Positions 17,674-25,846 of a stretch of DNA of 64,000 bases are shown here, piece by piece (position 1 is the first letter of the stretch; every line of letters begins with the position of its first letter). The stretch spans positions 124,001 through 188,000 of the forward strand of contig CAVTAL010000005.1 in assembly GCA_963732635.1 (NCBI GenBank), read 5' to 3'. A model generated the notes under the pieces. The model was given only the letters and a program-made list of their open reading frames with translations, did not search any database and was not told the DNA's origin. Both the position numbers and the translations under genes were made by a program. This DNA comes from JAKFWF01 sp963732635. Its GTDB lineage: Bacteria > Pseudomonadota > Alphaproteobacteria > Rhizobiales > Hyphomicrobiaceae.

Positions 17674-17705
17674 TTGCTCGACTGATGTGTTGCTCGACTG
17701 ATGTG
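17674..17705. repeat. Perfect 16-bp tandem duplication
   Basis: TTGCTCGACTGATGTG occurs twice head to tail (17674-17689 and 17690-17705). It lies in non-coding DNA between the decayed HNH gene and a REP-like palindrome. I see no gene in 17391-17867. It could be slippage, or a target-site trace of a lost insertion. Confidence 0.6.
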
Positions 17706-17782
17706 CAGCGCCACAGTGCCAACGGACCTTCATTGCCATTGGCCAGCAGTGAGGCAAGATGAGACCTTAGTATGTGCCTAAC

Positions 17783-17851
17783 GGGGACAGTTACCGATTC
17801 TGACTATCTCGTTGTAACAACGAATTATTCACCAGATCGGTAACTGTCCCC
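17783..17851. repeat. REP-like palindrome, family A, copy 3
   Basis: A perfect 16-bp inverted repeat, GGGGACAGTTACCGAT (17783-17798) and its complement at 17836-17851, with a 37-bp spacer. The spacer GATTCTGACTATCTCGTTGTAACAACGAATTATTCACCA is similar to those of copies 1 and 2, so the whole element is homologous, not just the arms. It ends 16 bp past the stop of the next minus gene. Confidence 0.75.
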
Positions 17852-17867
17852 AACCGCGCCAACCGCC

Positions 17868-18353
17868 TCACCCGCGCCGCGCTGCCTCTATCGCGGCAAC
17901 GTCGATCTTGCCCATGTGCATCATCGCGTCGAACGCGCGCTTGGCCTCGTCGCCGCCGATGGCGATTGCCTCGATCAGCACGCGCGGCGTGATCTGCCAT
18001 GACACGCCCCACTTGTCTTTGCACCAGCCGCACGCACTCTCCTGGCCACCATTGCCGACGATGGCGTTCCAGTAGCGGTCGGTTTCCGCCTGGTCGTCGG
18101 TGGCGATCTGGAACGAGAAGGCTTCATTGTGCTTGAACGCGGGGCCACCGTTCAGGCCCACACAGGGGATGCCGGCGACGGTGAATTCCACCGTGATCAC
18201 ATCGCCCGCTTTGCCGGACGGATAGTCGCTCGGCGCCCGATGGACGGCACCCACCGCGCTGTCCGGAAAGGTCTGGGCGTAGAAGCGGGCGGCGGCTTCG
18301 GCGTCCTTGTCGTACCAAATGCAAATCGTGTTCTTCGCCATTTGCTTAGCCAT
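17868..18353 (-). CDS. PhnB-like VOC protein (3-demethylubiquinone methyltransferase-like fold)
   Basis: A 161-residue protein starting MAKQMAKNTICIWYDKDAEA with AAAGGA 7 bases upstream. It has the PhnB/DUF1338-like signature: FYAQTFPDSAVGAVHRAPSDYPSG, GDVITVEFTVAGIPCVGLNGGP, ETDRYWNAIV, ACGWCKDKWGVSWQITPRVL, and a C-terminal AFDAMMHMGKIDVAAIEAA. Members of this VOC branch are widespread and of unknown reaction; the older name 3-demethylubiquinone methyltransferase is misleading. It stands alone, bounded on both sides by REP-like elements. Confidence 0.85.
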   Translation of the reverse strand: MAKQMAKNTICIWYDKDAEAAARFYAQTFPDSAVGAVHRAPSDYPSGKAGDVITVEFTVAGIPCVGLNGGPAFKHNEAFSFQIATDDQAETDRYWNAIVGNGGQESACGWCKDKWGVSWQITPRVLIEAIAIGGDEAKRAFDAMMHMGKIDVAAIEAARRG

Positions 18354-18460
18354 TGCGTGTCCTTTCCGATCCACTTCAGTTCGACTGAGAAAACGACAAA
18401 CGATCCGTCCCGGCAACCGGTTCCAGCCGCGCATCAGGAGTTGTCGGCGGCCGACAGTCG

Positions 18461-18535
18461 CGGGACAGTTTATCGATAGCCTGGGTGAGCCGGCTCGTAC
18501 CATTCAGGGAGACGGGAAATCGGTATAGTGTCCCC
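18461..18535. repeat. REP-like palindrome, family A, degenerate copy 4
   Basis: Arms GGGACAGTTTATCGAT (18462-18477) and ATCGGTATAGTGTCCCC (18519-18535) are imperfectly inverted, with an unrelated spacer. It lies upstream of the PhnB-like gene, opposite copy 3, so that gene is bracketed by two copies about 0.6 kb apart. A GTCACACGTCACGCGTTATGCGTCAC run follows at about 18590. Confidence 0.5.
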
Positions 18536-18617
18536 GAAAGTCGCGACCCCGGGCGCGGCGGGACGCCCGAGACCTTTGCGGCATCGGCGCGTCACACGTC
18601 ACGCGTTATGCGTCACT

Positions 18618-19565
18618 TCACTTGATGAAGCTGGTGTCGAACAGATCCTCGATCTTCGGCATCTGCTTGACGATGCCGATCTCCATCAGCAATTCGCCCG
18701 CTTCCTTGGTGAACGCCTGCATCTCGCCTGCGAAGAACTTCTGGTTCGACGCCTTGTCCTGCCAGCGCAAATACTGCGACGAGGCGGCGAACTGCTCCGC
18801 TGTCTGCTTGACGTCGGCGCCCATGATCGCGTTGGCCTTGGCCGGCTCCTTGGCAATCATCTCGACCGCCTCGAAATAGCTGTCGGCCAGCGCTTTCGCA
18901 GCCTTCGGATTGTCAGTGAGGAACTTCGGCGTGCAGCCGAAGGTGTCCATGATCATCGGATAGTCGAGCGTGGTGGCGATGATCTTTCCCTTGTCGGGCG
19001 CGGCGCGCACGGTCGACAAATACGGCTCGTAGGTCATGGCGACATCGTTCTGGCCGGCGATGAAGGCCTGCGCCGCCGGTCCCGGCTCCATGTTGACGAC
19101 CGTCACGTCCTTCACGCTGAGCCCGTTCTTCTTCAGCATCCAGGCGAGCGTGAAGTAAGGCGCGGTGCCGGGCGCGGATGCGGCGACCGTCTTGCCCTTC
19201 AGGTCCTTGATCGCGGCGACATTGTTGCGCACGGCCATGCCGTCGGCGCCGTAGGACTTGTCGAGCTGGAAGATCTGCTTGGTGGCGACACCGCTGGCGT
19301 TCCACACGATCCAGGTCTCGACCGTGGTCGCCGCGCACTGCACGTCGCCCGACGCAATGGCCAGATGCCGGTCCTTCTGCGGGATCTTCTTCAGCGACAC
19401 ATCAAGACCGTTTTTCTTGAAGATGCCGGCTTCCTTGGCGAGCGTCAGCGGCGCGAAGCCGGTCCAGCCGGACAAGCCAACGGCGAGCTTGGTCTCCTGG
19501 GCGTGAGCGGCGGACGACATGGCCGCGATGGCGGCAAACATGGCGGAAGTCAGGAAGCGGCGCAT
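18618..19565 (-). CDS. Periplasmic ABC-transporter substrate-binding protein, NMT1/SsuA type
   Basis: A 315-residue precursor with a clear signal peptide (MRRFLTSAMFAAIAAMSSAAHA, cleavage before QETKLAVG). The mature part has the NMT1/SsuA/TauA layout: LSGWTGFAPLTLAKEAGIFK, DVQCAATTVETWIVW, DLKGKTVAAS, EPYLSTVRA and a C-terminal helical segment ending LFDTSFIK. Such proteins bind sulfonates, nitrate, thiamine precursors or aromatics for import. No permease or ATPase gene is adjacent, so it is an orphan and its ligand is unknown. Confidence 0.88.
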   Translation of the reverse strand: MRRFLTSAMFAAIAAMSSAAHAQETKLAVGLSGWTGFAPLTLAKEAGIFKKNGLDVSLKKIPQKDRHLAIASGDVQCAATTVETWIVWNASGVATKQIFQLDKSYGADGMAVRNNVAAIKDLKGKTVAASAPGTAPYFTLAWMLKKNGLSVKDVTVVNMEPGPAAQAFIAGQNDVAMTYEPYLSTVRAAPDKGKIIATTLDYPMIMDTFGCTPKFLTDNPKAAKALADSYFEAVEMIAKEPAKANAIMGADVKQTAEQFAASSQYLRWQDKASNQKFFAGEMQAFTKEAGELLMEIGIVKQMPKIEDLFDTSFIK

Positions 19566-19756
19566 GGCTCGTGCCTTTCATGAGGTGATCGGAAGGCTCG
19601 ACGATAGGCGAGGGGAATGATCGACGCCAGTGCCTTTGCTGCCTCGAATGCGGGCGGACTGGCAGTGCGTTCGCTCGAAAGCCGTCCCCGCGCTCAATCA
19701 AGGGTTAACATCGCTCAGGCAGGCTGCATCATCAGTGGTCTTGGACAAGCGGACAC

Positions 19757-20791
19757 ATGATGACGGCTCGGTGGGTCAAATGGGCGATGCTGCGTGCGCC
19801 GGCATGCCTGATGCTGGCGACGGCGACACTCGCGAACGCTTGTCCATCGGCGCCCAGTCCGGTCAAGGACCTCGACATCCCGCGCTTCTACGGCGATGCC
19901 AAGGGCACCGTCGTCGAGCCGAAGCAGAAGGCGCTGCACGACGCCGCCGTCGCACCATTGACCGACTTCGTGCGCGCGGTGACGAACGACGCCGACAAGG
20001 CCCTGCGGCGCTCGAAGCCCGAAGCGCAGCGCGAAGTCGCCGCCTGCGCCCTAGGCTGGATCGCGACCTGGGCCGGTGCCGACGCGTTCCTCGGCCGCAT
20101 GGCGCAAGATCAGGCCGAATACCAGCGCAAGTGGGATCTCGCCGGCATTGCCCTCGCCTATCTGAAACTGAGGCCGTTCGCCCACGACCAGCAGCGCCGC
20201 GTGATTGAACCCTGGCTGATCCGCTTCGCCGACGCGTCGCGCGCCTTCTTCGACAACCCGAACCATAAGCGCAACAATCACTGGTATTGGCTCGGCCTCG
20301 GCATCGCCGCCACCGCGATCGCAACCGACAGCGACCGGCACTGGCAGATCGCCCGCGCCATCATGGCGGACGCGGCGCGCGACATCGCAGCCGACGGCAC
20401 GCTGCCGATGGAGATCGCGCGTGGTGGCCGTGCCATCCACTATCATGCCTTTGCGGTGATGCCACTCGTCGTGCTGGCCGAACTCGGTCGCGCCCGGAAC
20501 GAGGATTGGTACGCCCTCGGCGACGGTGCGCTGCATCGGCTCGTCGACGTGACGCTGCGTGGCCTCGCCGATCCCGCGCTATTCGACCGTCTGGCGCAGG
20601 TCGCCCAGCAGCGTCCCGTCACCCACGTCGGCGGCGCCGGTTGGCTGCAACTCTATGGCGCGCGCTTTCCCGAGCGGCTTCGGAATCGGCCGTTGCCCGA
20701 TACCAAGCCTGGGCACCGCTGGATCGGCGGCGACGTCACCGTGCTCGCGGCAGCTCTGCGGCGACTGCCGGCCGCGGCCACCAAGCCCTAG
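19757..20791 (+). CDS. Alginate lyase-like protein, polysaccharide lyase family 5
   Basis: A 344-residue exported protein. An N-terminal hydrophobic segment (LRAPACLMLATATLANA) precedes Cys; signal peptidase I or, less likely, lipoprotein processing is possible. The mature part has the PL5 alpha/alpha-barrel landmarks NPNHKRNNHWYWLGL, with the catalytic His-Tyr pair region, and IARGGRAIHYHAFAV, plus WLIRFADASRAFF. PL5 enzymes cleave mannuronate-rich alginate by beta-elimination in the periplasm. No alginate synthesis genes (algD, alg8/44) are in the window, so it may act on imported or cell-own uronic acid polymers. It ends 50 bp from convergent thiL. Confidence 0.85.
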   Translation: MMTARWVKWAMLRAPACLMLATATLANACPSAPSPVKDLDIPRFYGDAKGTVVEPKQKALHDAAVAPLTDFVRAVTNDADKALRRSKPEAQREVAACALGWIATWAGADAFLGRMAQDQAEYQRKWDLAGIALAYLKLRPFAHDQQRRVIEPWLIRFADASRAFFDNPNHKRNNHWYWLGLGIAATAIATDSDRHWQIARAIMADAARDIAADGTLPMEIARGGRAIHYHAFAVMPLVVLAELGRARNEDWYALGDGALHRLVDVTLRGLADPALFDRLAQVAQQRPVTHVGGAGWLQLYGARFPERLRNRPLPDTKPGHRWIGGDVTVLAAALRRLPAAATKP

Positions 20792-20840
20792 AACAGGAAA
20801 TCGCCACTGGTAAGCGGACCACTGTTACCCGCGGCGACGA

Positions 20841-21842
20841 TCAGAAATGATCATAGCCGTTCTTGGCCAGCACCACGGCCTTGCCCTCGCGATCGAGCAA
20901 CTCGACGCCAGTGCCCTTGATGATCTCGCCGATATCCGTGACGGCAATGCCAGCTTCCAGGGCCGCCTCCTCGAATGCCTCGGCGTGCTTTGGCTGCACC
21001 GTCGCCAGAATTTCATAGTCGTCACCGCCGGCAAGCGGGGCTTCGGCCAGTTCCGGATGGCTGGCGAGCACGCGCGAAGCGGCGCCCGACAGCGGCAATC
21101 CGGCAATCGGCACGCGAGCGCCGACACCGGACGCCTTGCACATCCGGCCGAGATCCTTTGCCAATCCGTCGGAAACATCCATCGCCGCGGTCGCGCGCTT
21201 CAGCAGCAACTCGGACAGCTCGGTGCGCGCCGCCGGTCGCAAATAGCGCTCAAGCAGAAACTGGCGCTGGTCCTTGTCGATTTCCGGAAAGCGCTTGCTG
21301 TCGGGGTTGCGCCTGAGGACCAGGCCAAGTGAAGCATCGCCCAGCGTCCCCGACACGAAGATGCGGTCGCCGACCTTCGCGGTCGAGCGACGAACCATGG
21401 TGTCCTCGCGGACCTGCCCCATCGCCGTGATTGTGACCGAAAGCGCGCCGCCTGGCCGATGATCGGTATCGCCACCGATCAATGTGATGCCATAGCGATC
21501 CTGCGCGTCTTTAAGGCCACCGGCGAAGCGCATCATCCACTCGTCGGTCGGCACCTCGGGAAACGACAACGCCATCACGTAATATAGCGGTGTCGCACCC
21601 TTGCCGGCCAGATCGGAGACGTTCACCGACACCGCGCGCCAGGCAATCGTCTCGGGCACCTCGTCGACAAAGAAATGCAGCCCCGACACCAACGCGTCAG
21701 TGGTGACGATGAGGTCGTATCCGTGCGACGGCTGGATCGCGGCGCAATCGTCCTTCAGGCCGTACGCACCCGGTGCGGCGGCAGCCAACGGTGCCAGATA
21801 GCGCTGGATCAGATCTTCTTCGCTGCCGATCGTACGCGCCAT
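20841..21842 (-). CDS. thiL: Thiamine-monophosphate kinase
   Basis: A 333-residue AIRS/PurM-fold kinase that phosphorylates thiamine monophosphate to the diphosphate coenzyme with ATP. It starts MARTIGSEEDLIQRYLAPL. Motifs are GLKDDCAAI, VTTDALVSGLHF, AVSVNVSDLAGKGATP, LIGGDTDHRPGG, and AMDVSDGLAKDL in the second domain, ending GGDDYEIL and a C-terminal lobe. It is the last gene of the glyA-ribD-ribE-ribBX-ribH-nusB run, 73 bp after nusB, an order common in alphaproteobacteria. Confidence 0.96.
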   Translation of the reverse strand: MARTIGSEEDLIQRYLAPLAAAAPGAYGLKDDCAAIQPSHGYDLIVTTDALVSGLHFFVDEVPETIAWRAVSVNVSDLAGKGATPLYYVMALSFPEVPTDEWMMRFAGGLKDAQDRYGITLIGGDTDHRPGGALSVTITAMGQVREDTMVRRSTAKVGDRIFVSGTLGDASLGLVLRRNPDSKRFPEIDKDQRQFLLERYLRPAARTELSELLLKRATAAMDVSDGLAKDLGRMCKASGVGARVPIAGLPLSGAASRVLASHPELAEAPLAGGDDYEILATVQPKHAEAFEEAALEAGIAVTDIGEIIKGTGVELLDREGKAVVLAKNGYDHF

Positions 21843-21915
21843 GCGGCGTTCCCTGCCAAAACGAGTAATGTCAAAACTTGCGGAGCAGCCCTACGGTTCC
21901 ACCGCGCTCGCCGGC

Positions 21916-22404
21916 TCAGGCCTTGACGAACTCCGGCGCACGCAATTTGCGCGCCAACTTGTCGAGCACGCCATTCACCACCTTTGGCTCCTCGTCGGAG
22001 AAGAAAGCGTTGGCGACGTCGACGTATTCGTTAATCGCGACGCGTGCCGGCACGTCCGTCCGCTCCATCAATTCAAAGGCGCCGGCACGCAGGATCGCGC
22101 GCAGAATGCTGTCAACACGGACGAGGCGCCAGCCGACCGCCAACTGCTGATCAATCATCGGGTCGATATCGAGTTGCCGCCGCACGACGCCGCGCAGCAC
22201 TTCGGCGAAAAAGGTCGGGTCGGCATCGACAAGCGCTTCGTCGGCGTCCTCGCCCGTGAATCGGACTTGGACGAATTCATCCACCACGGCATTGAGGTCG
22301 ATGCCGGCCATATCCATTTGATAAAGCGCCTGAACAGCGGCGAGACGCGATGCACTTCGTGGTCTCGTCTTGGCCGGTTTGCCCGGTTTGATCGCGGCTT
22401 TCAT
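21916..22404 (-). CDS. nusB: Transcription antitermination factor NusB
   Basis: A 162-residue all-helical protein whose ATG at 22404 (MKAAIKPGKPAKTRPRSASR) overlaps the ribH stop (ATGA). Conserved segments are SRLAAVQALYQMDMAG, VDSILRAILRAGAFEL, VPARVAINEYVDVANAFFSD and VNGVLDKLARKLR. NusB with NusE binds boxA RNA in rRNA leaders and prevents premature termination. Coupling to ribH is the classic rib-nusB arrangement. Confidence 0.96.
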   Translation of the reverse strand: MKAAIKPGKPAKTRPRSASRLAAVQALYQMDMAGIDLNAVVDEFVQVRFTGEDADEALVDADPTFFAEVLRGVVRRQLDIDPMIDQQLAVGWRLVRVDSILRAILRAGAFELMERTDVPARVAINEYVDVANAFFSDEEPKVVNGVLDKLARKLRAPEFVKA

Positions 22405-22919
22405 CGTTTGCGCTCCCCGGCGAAACCGCTTGCAACCTCGATCAGGCGCAGACAGGCGCGGGCGGCATCGGCACCTTTGCCGGCGCGGCCGCCCCTGGCG
22501 CGAGCCATCGCCTGCATCTCGTTGTCGACGGTCAAAATCGCATTGCCGATCGGGATGCCGTGCCGCATGGCGATGTCGTAGCACCAGTGGTTGGCGTTGT
22601 TGCAGACAATGTCATAGTGGGAAGTCTCGCCGCGAATGACGCAGCCAAGCAGGATGGCGCCGCTGTACTTCGACTTCGGCGCACCGGCCGGCATCGCGCC
22701 AGTGGCTACGGCCGCACCCAGAACTTGGGGAATTTCGAGCGCGCCGGGCACTTCCACCCGCTCGTAGGCGACGCCTTGCGCGTCAAGTTCCGCCAGCGCG
22801 CCCTCGATCAGCGCCTCGCCGATCGCCTCATAGTAGCGCGCCTCGATGATCAGCACCGGCAACTTCGGTCGCGTCGCCGGGTCCATCGACCACTGCTTAG
22901 TGTCGCTCTTGCCGGCCAT
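22401..22919 (-). CDS. ribH: 6,7-dimethyl-8-ribityllumazine synthase
   Basis: A 172-residue enzyme that condenses 5-amino-6-ribitylaminouracil with 3,4-dihydroxy-2-butanone 4-phosphate. Motifs are VLIIEARYYEAIGEAL (the usual phenylalanine here is tyrosine), VEVPGALEIPQVLGAA, LGCVIRGETSHYDIVCN, with the catalytic histidine, and GIPIGNAILTVDNEMQA. The start MAGKSDTKQWS is adjacent to the ribBX stop. A C-terminal GGRAGKGADAARACLRLIEVA segment completes the domain. It is translationally coupled at both ends. Confidence 0.96.
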   Translation of the reverse strand: MAGKSDTKQWSMDPATRPKLPVLIIEARYYEAIGEALIEGALAELDAQGVAYERVEVPGALEIPQVLGAAVATGAMPAGAPKSKYSGAILLGCVIRGETSHYDIVCNNANHWCYDIAMRHGIPIGNAILTVDNEMQAMARARGGRAGKGADAARACLRLIEVASGFAGERKR

Positions 22920-24076
22920 TACTGAATCTTTCGCGTGTCGACGATTTTCAATCCATAGCCTTCGAGGCCGACATAGACCGATGCCGGCGAGTTCGACAGC
23001 AGGATCATTTCGCTGACGCCCAGGTCACGCAGGATCTGGCTGCCGACGCCGATCTCGACCCGGCGGCGTTCCTGGCCTTCGATCTTGCCGGCCTTCTTCG
23101 GTCGGCCTTGCCGCGCCAGCCCCTCGGACACCGACTTGGGGCGCAGGTCGCGCAGCAGTACGATCACGCCGCGGCCTTCCTTCTCGATCATGCGCATCGA
23201 CGTCTCGATCACCGAGCCCTGCGCACTGTCGCCACCGATCGCGAGCAGGTCGACCAGCGGATTGACCGCATGCACCCGCACCAGCACCGGGCCGGGTGCC
23301 GCAAGGTCGCCCTTGACCAGCGCCAGATGCTCGCCGGCATCGACCGTGGTGCCATAGACGTGCAGCTGGAACTTGCCGCCATGGCCACTTTCAACTTCGC
23401 GCGCGGCGACGGGACGAACCAGCTTGTCGTTCGACAGACGATGCGCGATCAAATCCTCGATGGTACCGATCTTGAGGCCGTGCTTCTGGGCGAAACCGAC
23501 GAGATCGGGCATGCGCGCCATGGTGCCGTCGTCATTCATGATCTCGCAGATCACGGCCGCCGGATAGAGACCGGCCATGCGGCACAGGTCGACCGAAGCC
23601 TCGGTGTGGCCAGCGCGAACGAGCACACCGCCATCGCGCGCGATCAGCGGGAACACATGGCCGGGCGAAACCACGTCCTCGTGCGTCTTGCTGGCGTCGA
23701 TCGCGGTGGCAATCGTGCGTGCCCGGTCGTGCGCCGAAATGCCTGTCGTGATGCCTTCGCGCGCCTCGATCGAAACGGTGAATGCAGTACCGGTGCGCGA
23801 GGCGTTGGCCCGCACCATGCTTTCGAGCCGCAAGTCGTCGGCTCGCGCCTTGGTCAGCGACAGGCAGATCAGGCCACGACCATTCTTGGCCATGAAGTTG
23901 ACCGCATCTGGCGTCGCCATCTGCGCCGGGACGATGAGATCGCCTTCGTTCTCGCGGTCCTCGGCATCGACCAGAATGACCATCCGGCCGTTGCGCAGGT
24001 CCTCGATGATCTCGGACGTGCTCGATAGGAAGCCCTTGCCCTCCTGGTATTCGACAGTTTTCAAACCTTTTGTCAC
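22919..24076 (-). CDS. ribB: 3,4-dihydroxy-2-butanone 4-phosphate synthase with degenerate GTP-cyclohydrolase-II-like domain (RibBX)
   Basis: A 385-residue two-domain protein. It starts GTG at 24076, overlapping the ribE stop (GTGA). Domain 1 (about 1-205) is a complete DHBP synthase: LVDAEDRENEGDLIVPA, SRTGTAFTVSIEAREGITTGISAHDRA, SPGHVFPLIARDGGVLVRAGHTEASVDL. Domain 2 resembles GTP cyclohydrolase II, but the zinc site is gone. Where RibA has Cys near LTGDVFGS and a CDC pair, this has VHAVNPLVDLLAIGGDSAQG with no cysteine. This is the RibBX variant known in Proteobacteria, so functional RibA must be encoded elsewhere. Residues ENEGD and GHTEA support DHBP activity. Confidence 0.92.
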   Translation of the reverse strand: MTKGLKTVEYQEGKGFLSSTSEIIEDLRNGRMVILVDAEDRENEGDLIVPAQMATPDAVNFMAKNGRGLICLSLTKARADDLRLESMVRANASRTGTAFTVSIEAREGITTGISAHDRARTIATAIDASKTHEDVVSPGHVFPLIARDGGVLVRAGHTEASVDLCRMAGLYPAAVICEIMNDDGTMARMPDLVGFAQKHGLKIGTIEDLIAHRLSNDKLVRPVAAREVESGHGGKFQLHVYGTTVDAGEHLALVKGDLAAPGPVLVRVHAVNPLVDLLAIGGDSAQGSVIETSMRMIEKEGRGVIVLLRDLRPKSVSEGLARQGRPKKAGKIEGQERRRVEIGVGSQILRDLGVSEMILLSNSPASVYVGLEGYGLKIVDTRKIQ

Positions 24077-24666
24077 CGGCGGAACTCCATCAGGCGCGCA
24101 ACATAGCGCGCGAACATGTCGACTTCGATGTTGACCATATCACCGGCCGCCTTCCTACCCCAGGTCGTAACGCCCAAGCTATGCGGAATGAGGTTGACGC
24201 CGAAACGATTGCCCACCACCTCGTTGACGGTCAGCGAGGTGCCGTCGAGAGCAATCGATCCCTTCGGCGCGATAAATTGCGCCAGATGGTCAGGTGCTTC
24301 GAGGGTAAATCGGCGGCTGTCGCCATCGGCACGGATCTCGACGATGCGGGCGGTGCCGTCGACATGACCGGAGACAATATGGCCACCGAGTTCGTCGCCA
24401 GCCTTCAGCGAGCGCTCAAGGTTGACCTTGCGGCCGGCGGCCCAGCCGCCAAGCGTCGTCTTGGACAGCGTTTCGTTCGAAACATCGACGGTAAACTCGC
24501 AGCCATAGCCCTGCGGCTTAACGGCGGTAGCGGTCAGGCAGCAGCCATCGCAGCTGATCGAGGCACCGAGCGTGATCGACGCCGGCAGATAGCCGGTGCG
24601 AATGGTAAACCGCCCGCCTTCGCGCGCGATCACTTCGCCAACGTCGGTGACCAACCCGGTGAACAT
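24073..24666 (-). CDS. ribE: Riboflavin synthase, alpha subunit type
   Basis: A 197-residue protein made of two similar barrel halves. It starts MFTGLVTDVGEVIAREGGRF, with GAAGGACAGAAGG upstream as ribosome site. Half 1 has LGASISCDGCCLTAT and FTVDVSNETLSKTTLGGW; half 2 has LGGHIVSGHVDGTA, IAPKGSIALDGTSLTVNEV and FGVNLIPHSLGVTT. It dismutates two 6,7-dimethyl-8-ribityllumazines to riboflavin. The upstream ribD frame runs into it with no stop codon between them (see findings). The symbol ribC is used in some nomenclatures. Confidence 0.94.
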   Translation of the reverse strand: MFTGLVTDVGEVIAREGGRFTIRTGYLPASITLGASISCDGCCLTATAVKPQGYGCEFTVDVSNETLSKTTLGGWAAGRKVNLERSLKAGDELGGHIVSGHVDGTARIVEIRADGDSRRFTLEAPDHLAQFIAPKGSIALDGTSLTVNEVVGNRFGVNLIPHSLGVTTWGRKAAGDMVNIEVDMFARYVARLMEFRR

Positions 24667-25802
24667 CGCCTTCTGTCCTTCGAACTCGTGAAACTGAACG
24701 GTATCGGCACCCGCGGTCGCGGTCGACACAAGCCGCCAGCCGGCGGCCACCGAAAGTCGCTGCAGACCATCGGCGCCGAACGGTAGACTACCACGATCCG
24801 CACCGACCGCGCGCGCGCCCGTCATGATGACGCATTCGTCGGCAAGACCGGCGTCGAGGAATGCCCCCGCGATGGTCGGTCCACCTTCCACCAACAGCCG
24901 GGTAATGCCGCGCCCCGCCAGCACCTGCAAGACTTGTGACAGATCGAGGCCGCGATTGTCCGCTCCGCGCGCGACGGGCACGATTTCGAGCGGACTTCCC
25001 GGCGCATGCGCCAGTTGACGAGCGGGCGGCTTCCGGCGTGGTAAACACCATCACCGGCACCTGCGATACAGTGCGCAACAGACCGGCTGTCCGGCGACAG
25101 GGTGAAATCACTGTCGAGCACGACGCGCAACGGCGAGCGGGCGGCCATGCCGGGCAGCCGACAAGTCAAATCCGGATCGTCGGCGCGGGCAGTACCTATG
25201 CCGATCAAAATCGCGTCCGCCTGGGCGCGCAGCAGATGCGCCTGGGCGCGCGCTTCCGGCCCGGTAACCCAAACCGGCTTGCCACCTTCGCCATGCGGCA
25301 CCAGCCCATCGGCACCGACCGCCAATTTAACCTGTACGAACGGGCGATTGAGCGTCACCCGCCGGATATGACCGAGGGTCGCGCGCCGGCATTCGGCCGC
25401 GAGCACGCCGGTCACGACTTCGATACCCGCCCGGCGCAGCCGCTCGATGCCGCGACCCGACACCCGCAGGTCCGGGTCCTCGACGCCGACGACCACGCGG
25501 GCGATTCCGGCATCGACCACGGCGTCGGCGCAGGGTGGCGTCTTGCCGAAATGCGAGCACGGTTCGAGCGTCACGTACATCGTCGCCCCTCGCGCCCGCT
25601 CGCCGGCTCGCGCAATCGCTTGTGTCTCTGCGTGCGGGCGGCCGCCTTCTGCCGTGGTGCCGCGCGCGATGATCTCGCCGGTGATGGCATCGACGATCAC
25701 CGCCCCCACTGAGGGGTTGGCGCCGGTGCGGCCGACGCCCCGCCACGCCATGCGCAGGGCAAGGTCCATGTTGGCGAGGTCGGTCTGAGCGTGCGAGGCC
25801 AT
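24667..25802 (-). CDS. ribD: Bifunctional pyrimidine deaminase/reductase RibD, with two apparent frameshifts
   Basis: Starts at 25802 (MASHAQTDLANMDLALRMAW). The deaminase domain has GANPSVGAVIVD, HAETQAIARAG and EPCSHFGKTPPCADAVV (zinc ligands H, C, C). The reductase domain has VQVKLAVGADG, WVTGPEARAQAHLLRAQADAILIGIGTARADDPDLTCRLPG-type sequence, and later LVEGGPTIAGAFLDAGLADE. One extra base near 25073 (CCGGTCTGTT) and one near 25015 (CGCTCGTCAAC) break the frame; removal gives DSRLLRTVSQVPVMVF and QLAHAPGSPLEIVPV. Repaired length is 378 residues. No stop is found before the ribE ATG. Confidence 0.87.
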
Positions 25803-25846
25803 CTATGCCTCTCCCCGGGGACAGGCCGATGCGATTGCCGCCCATG

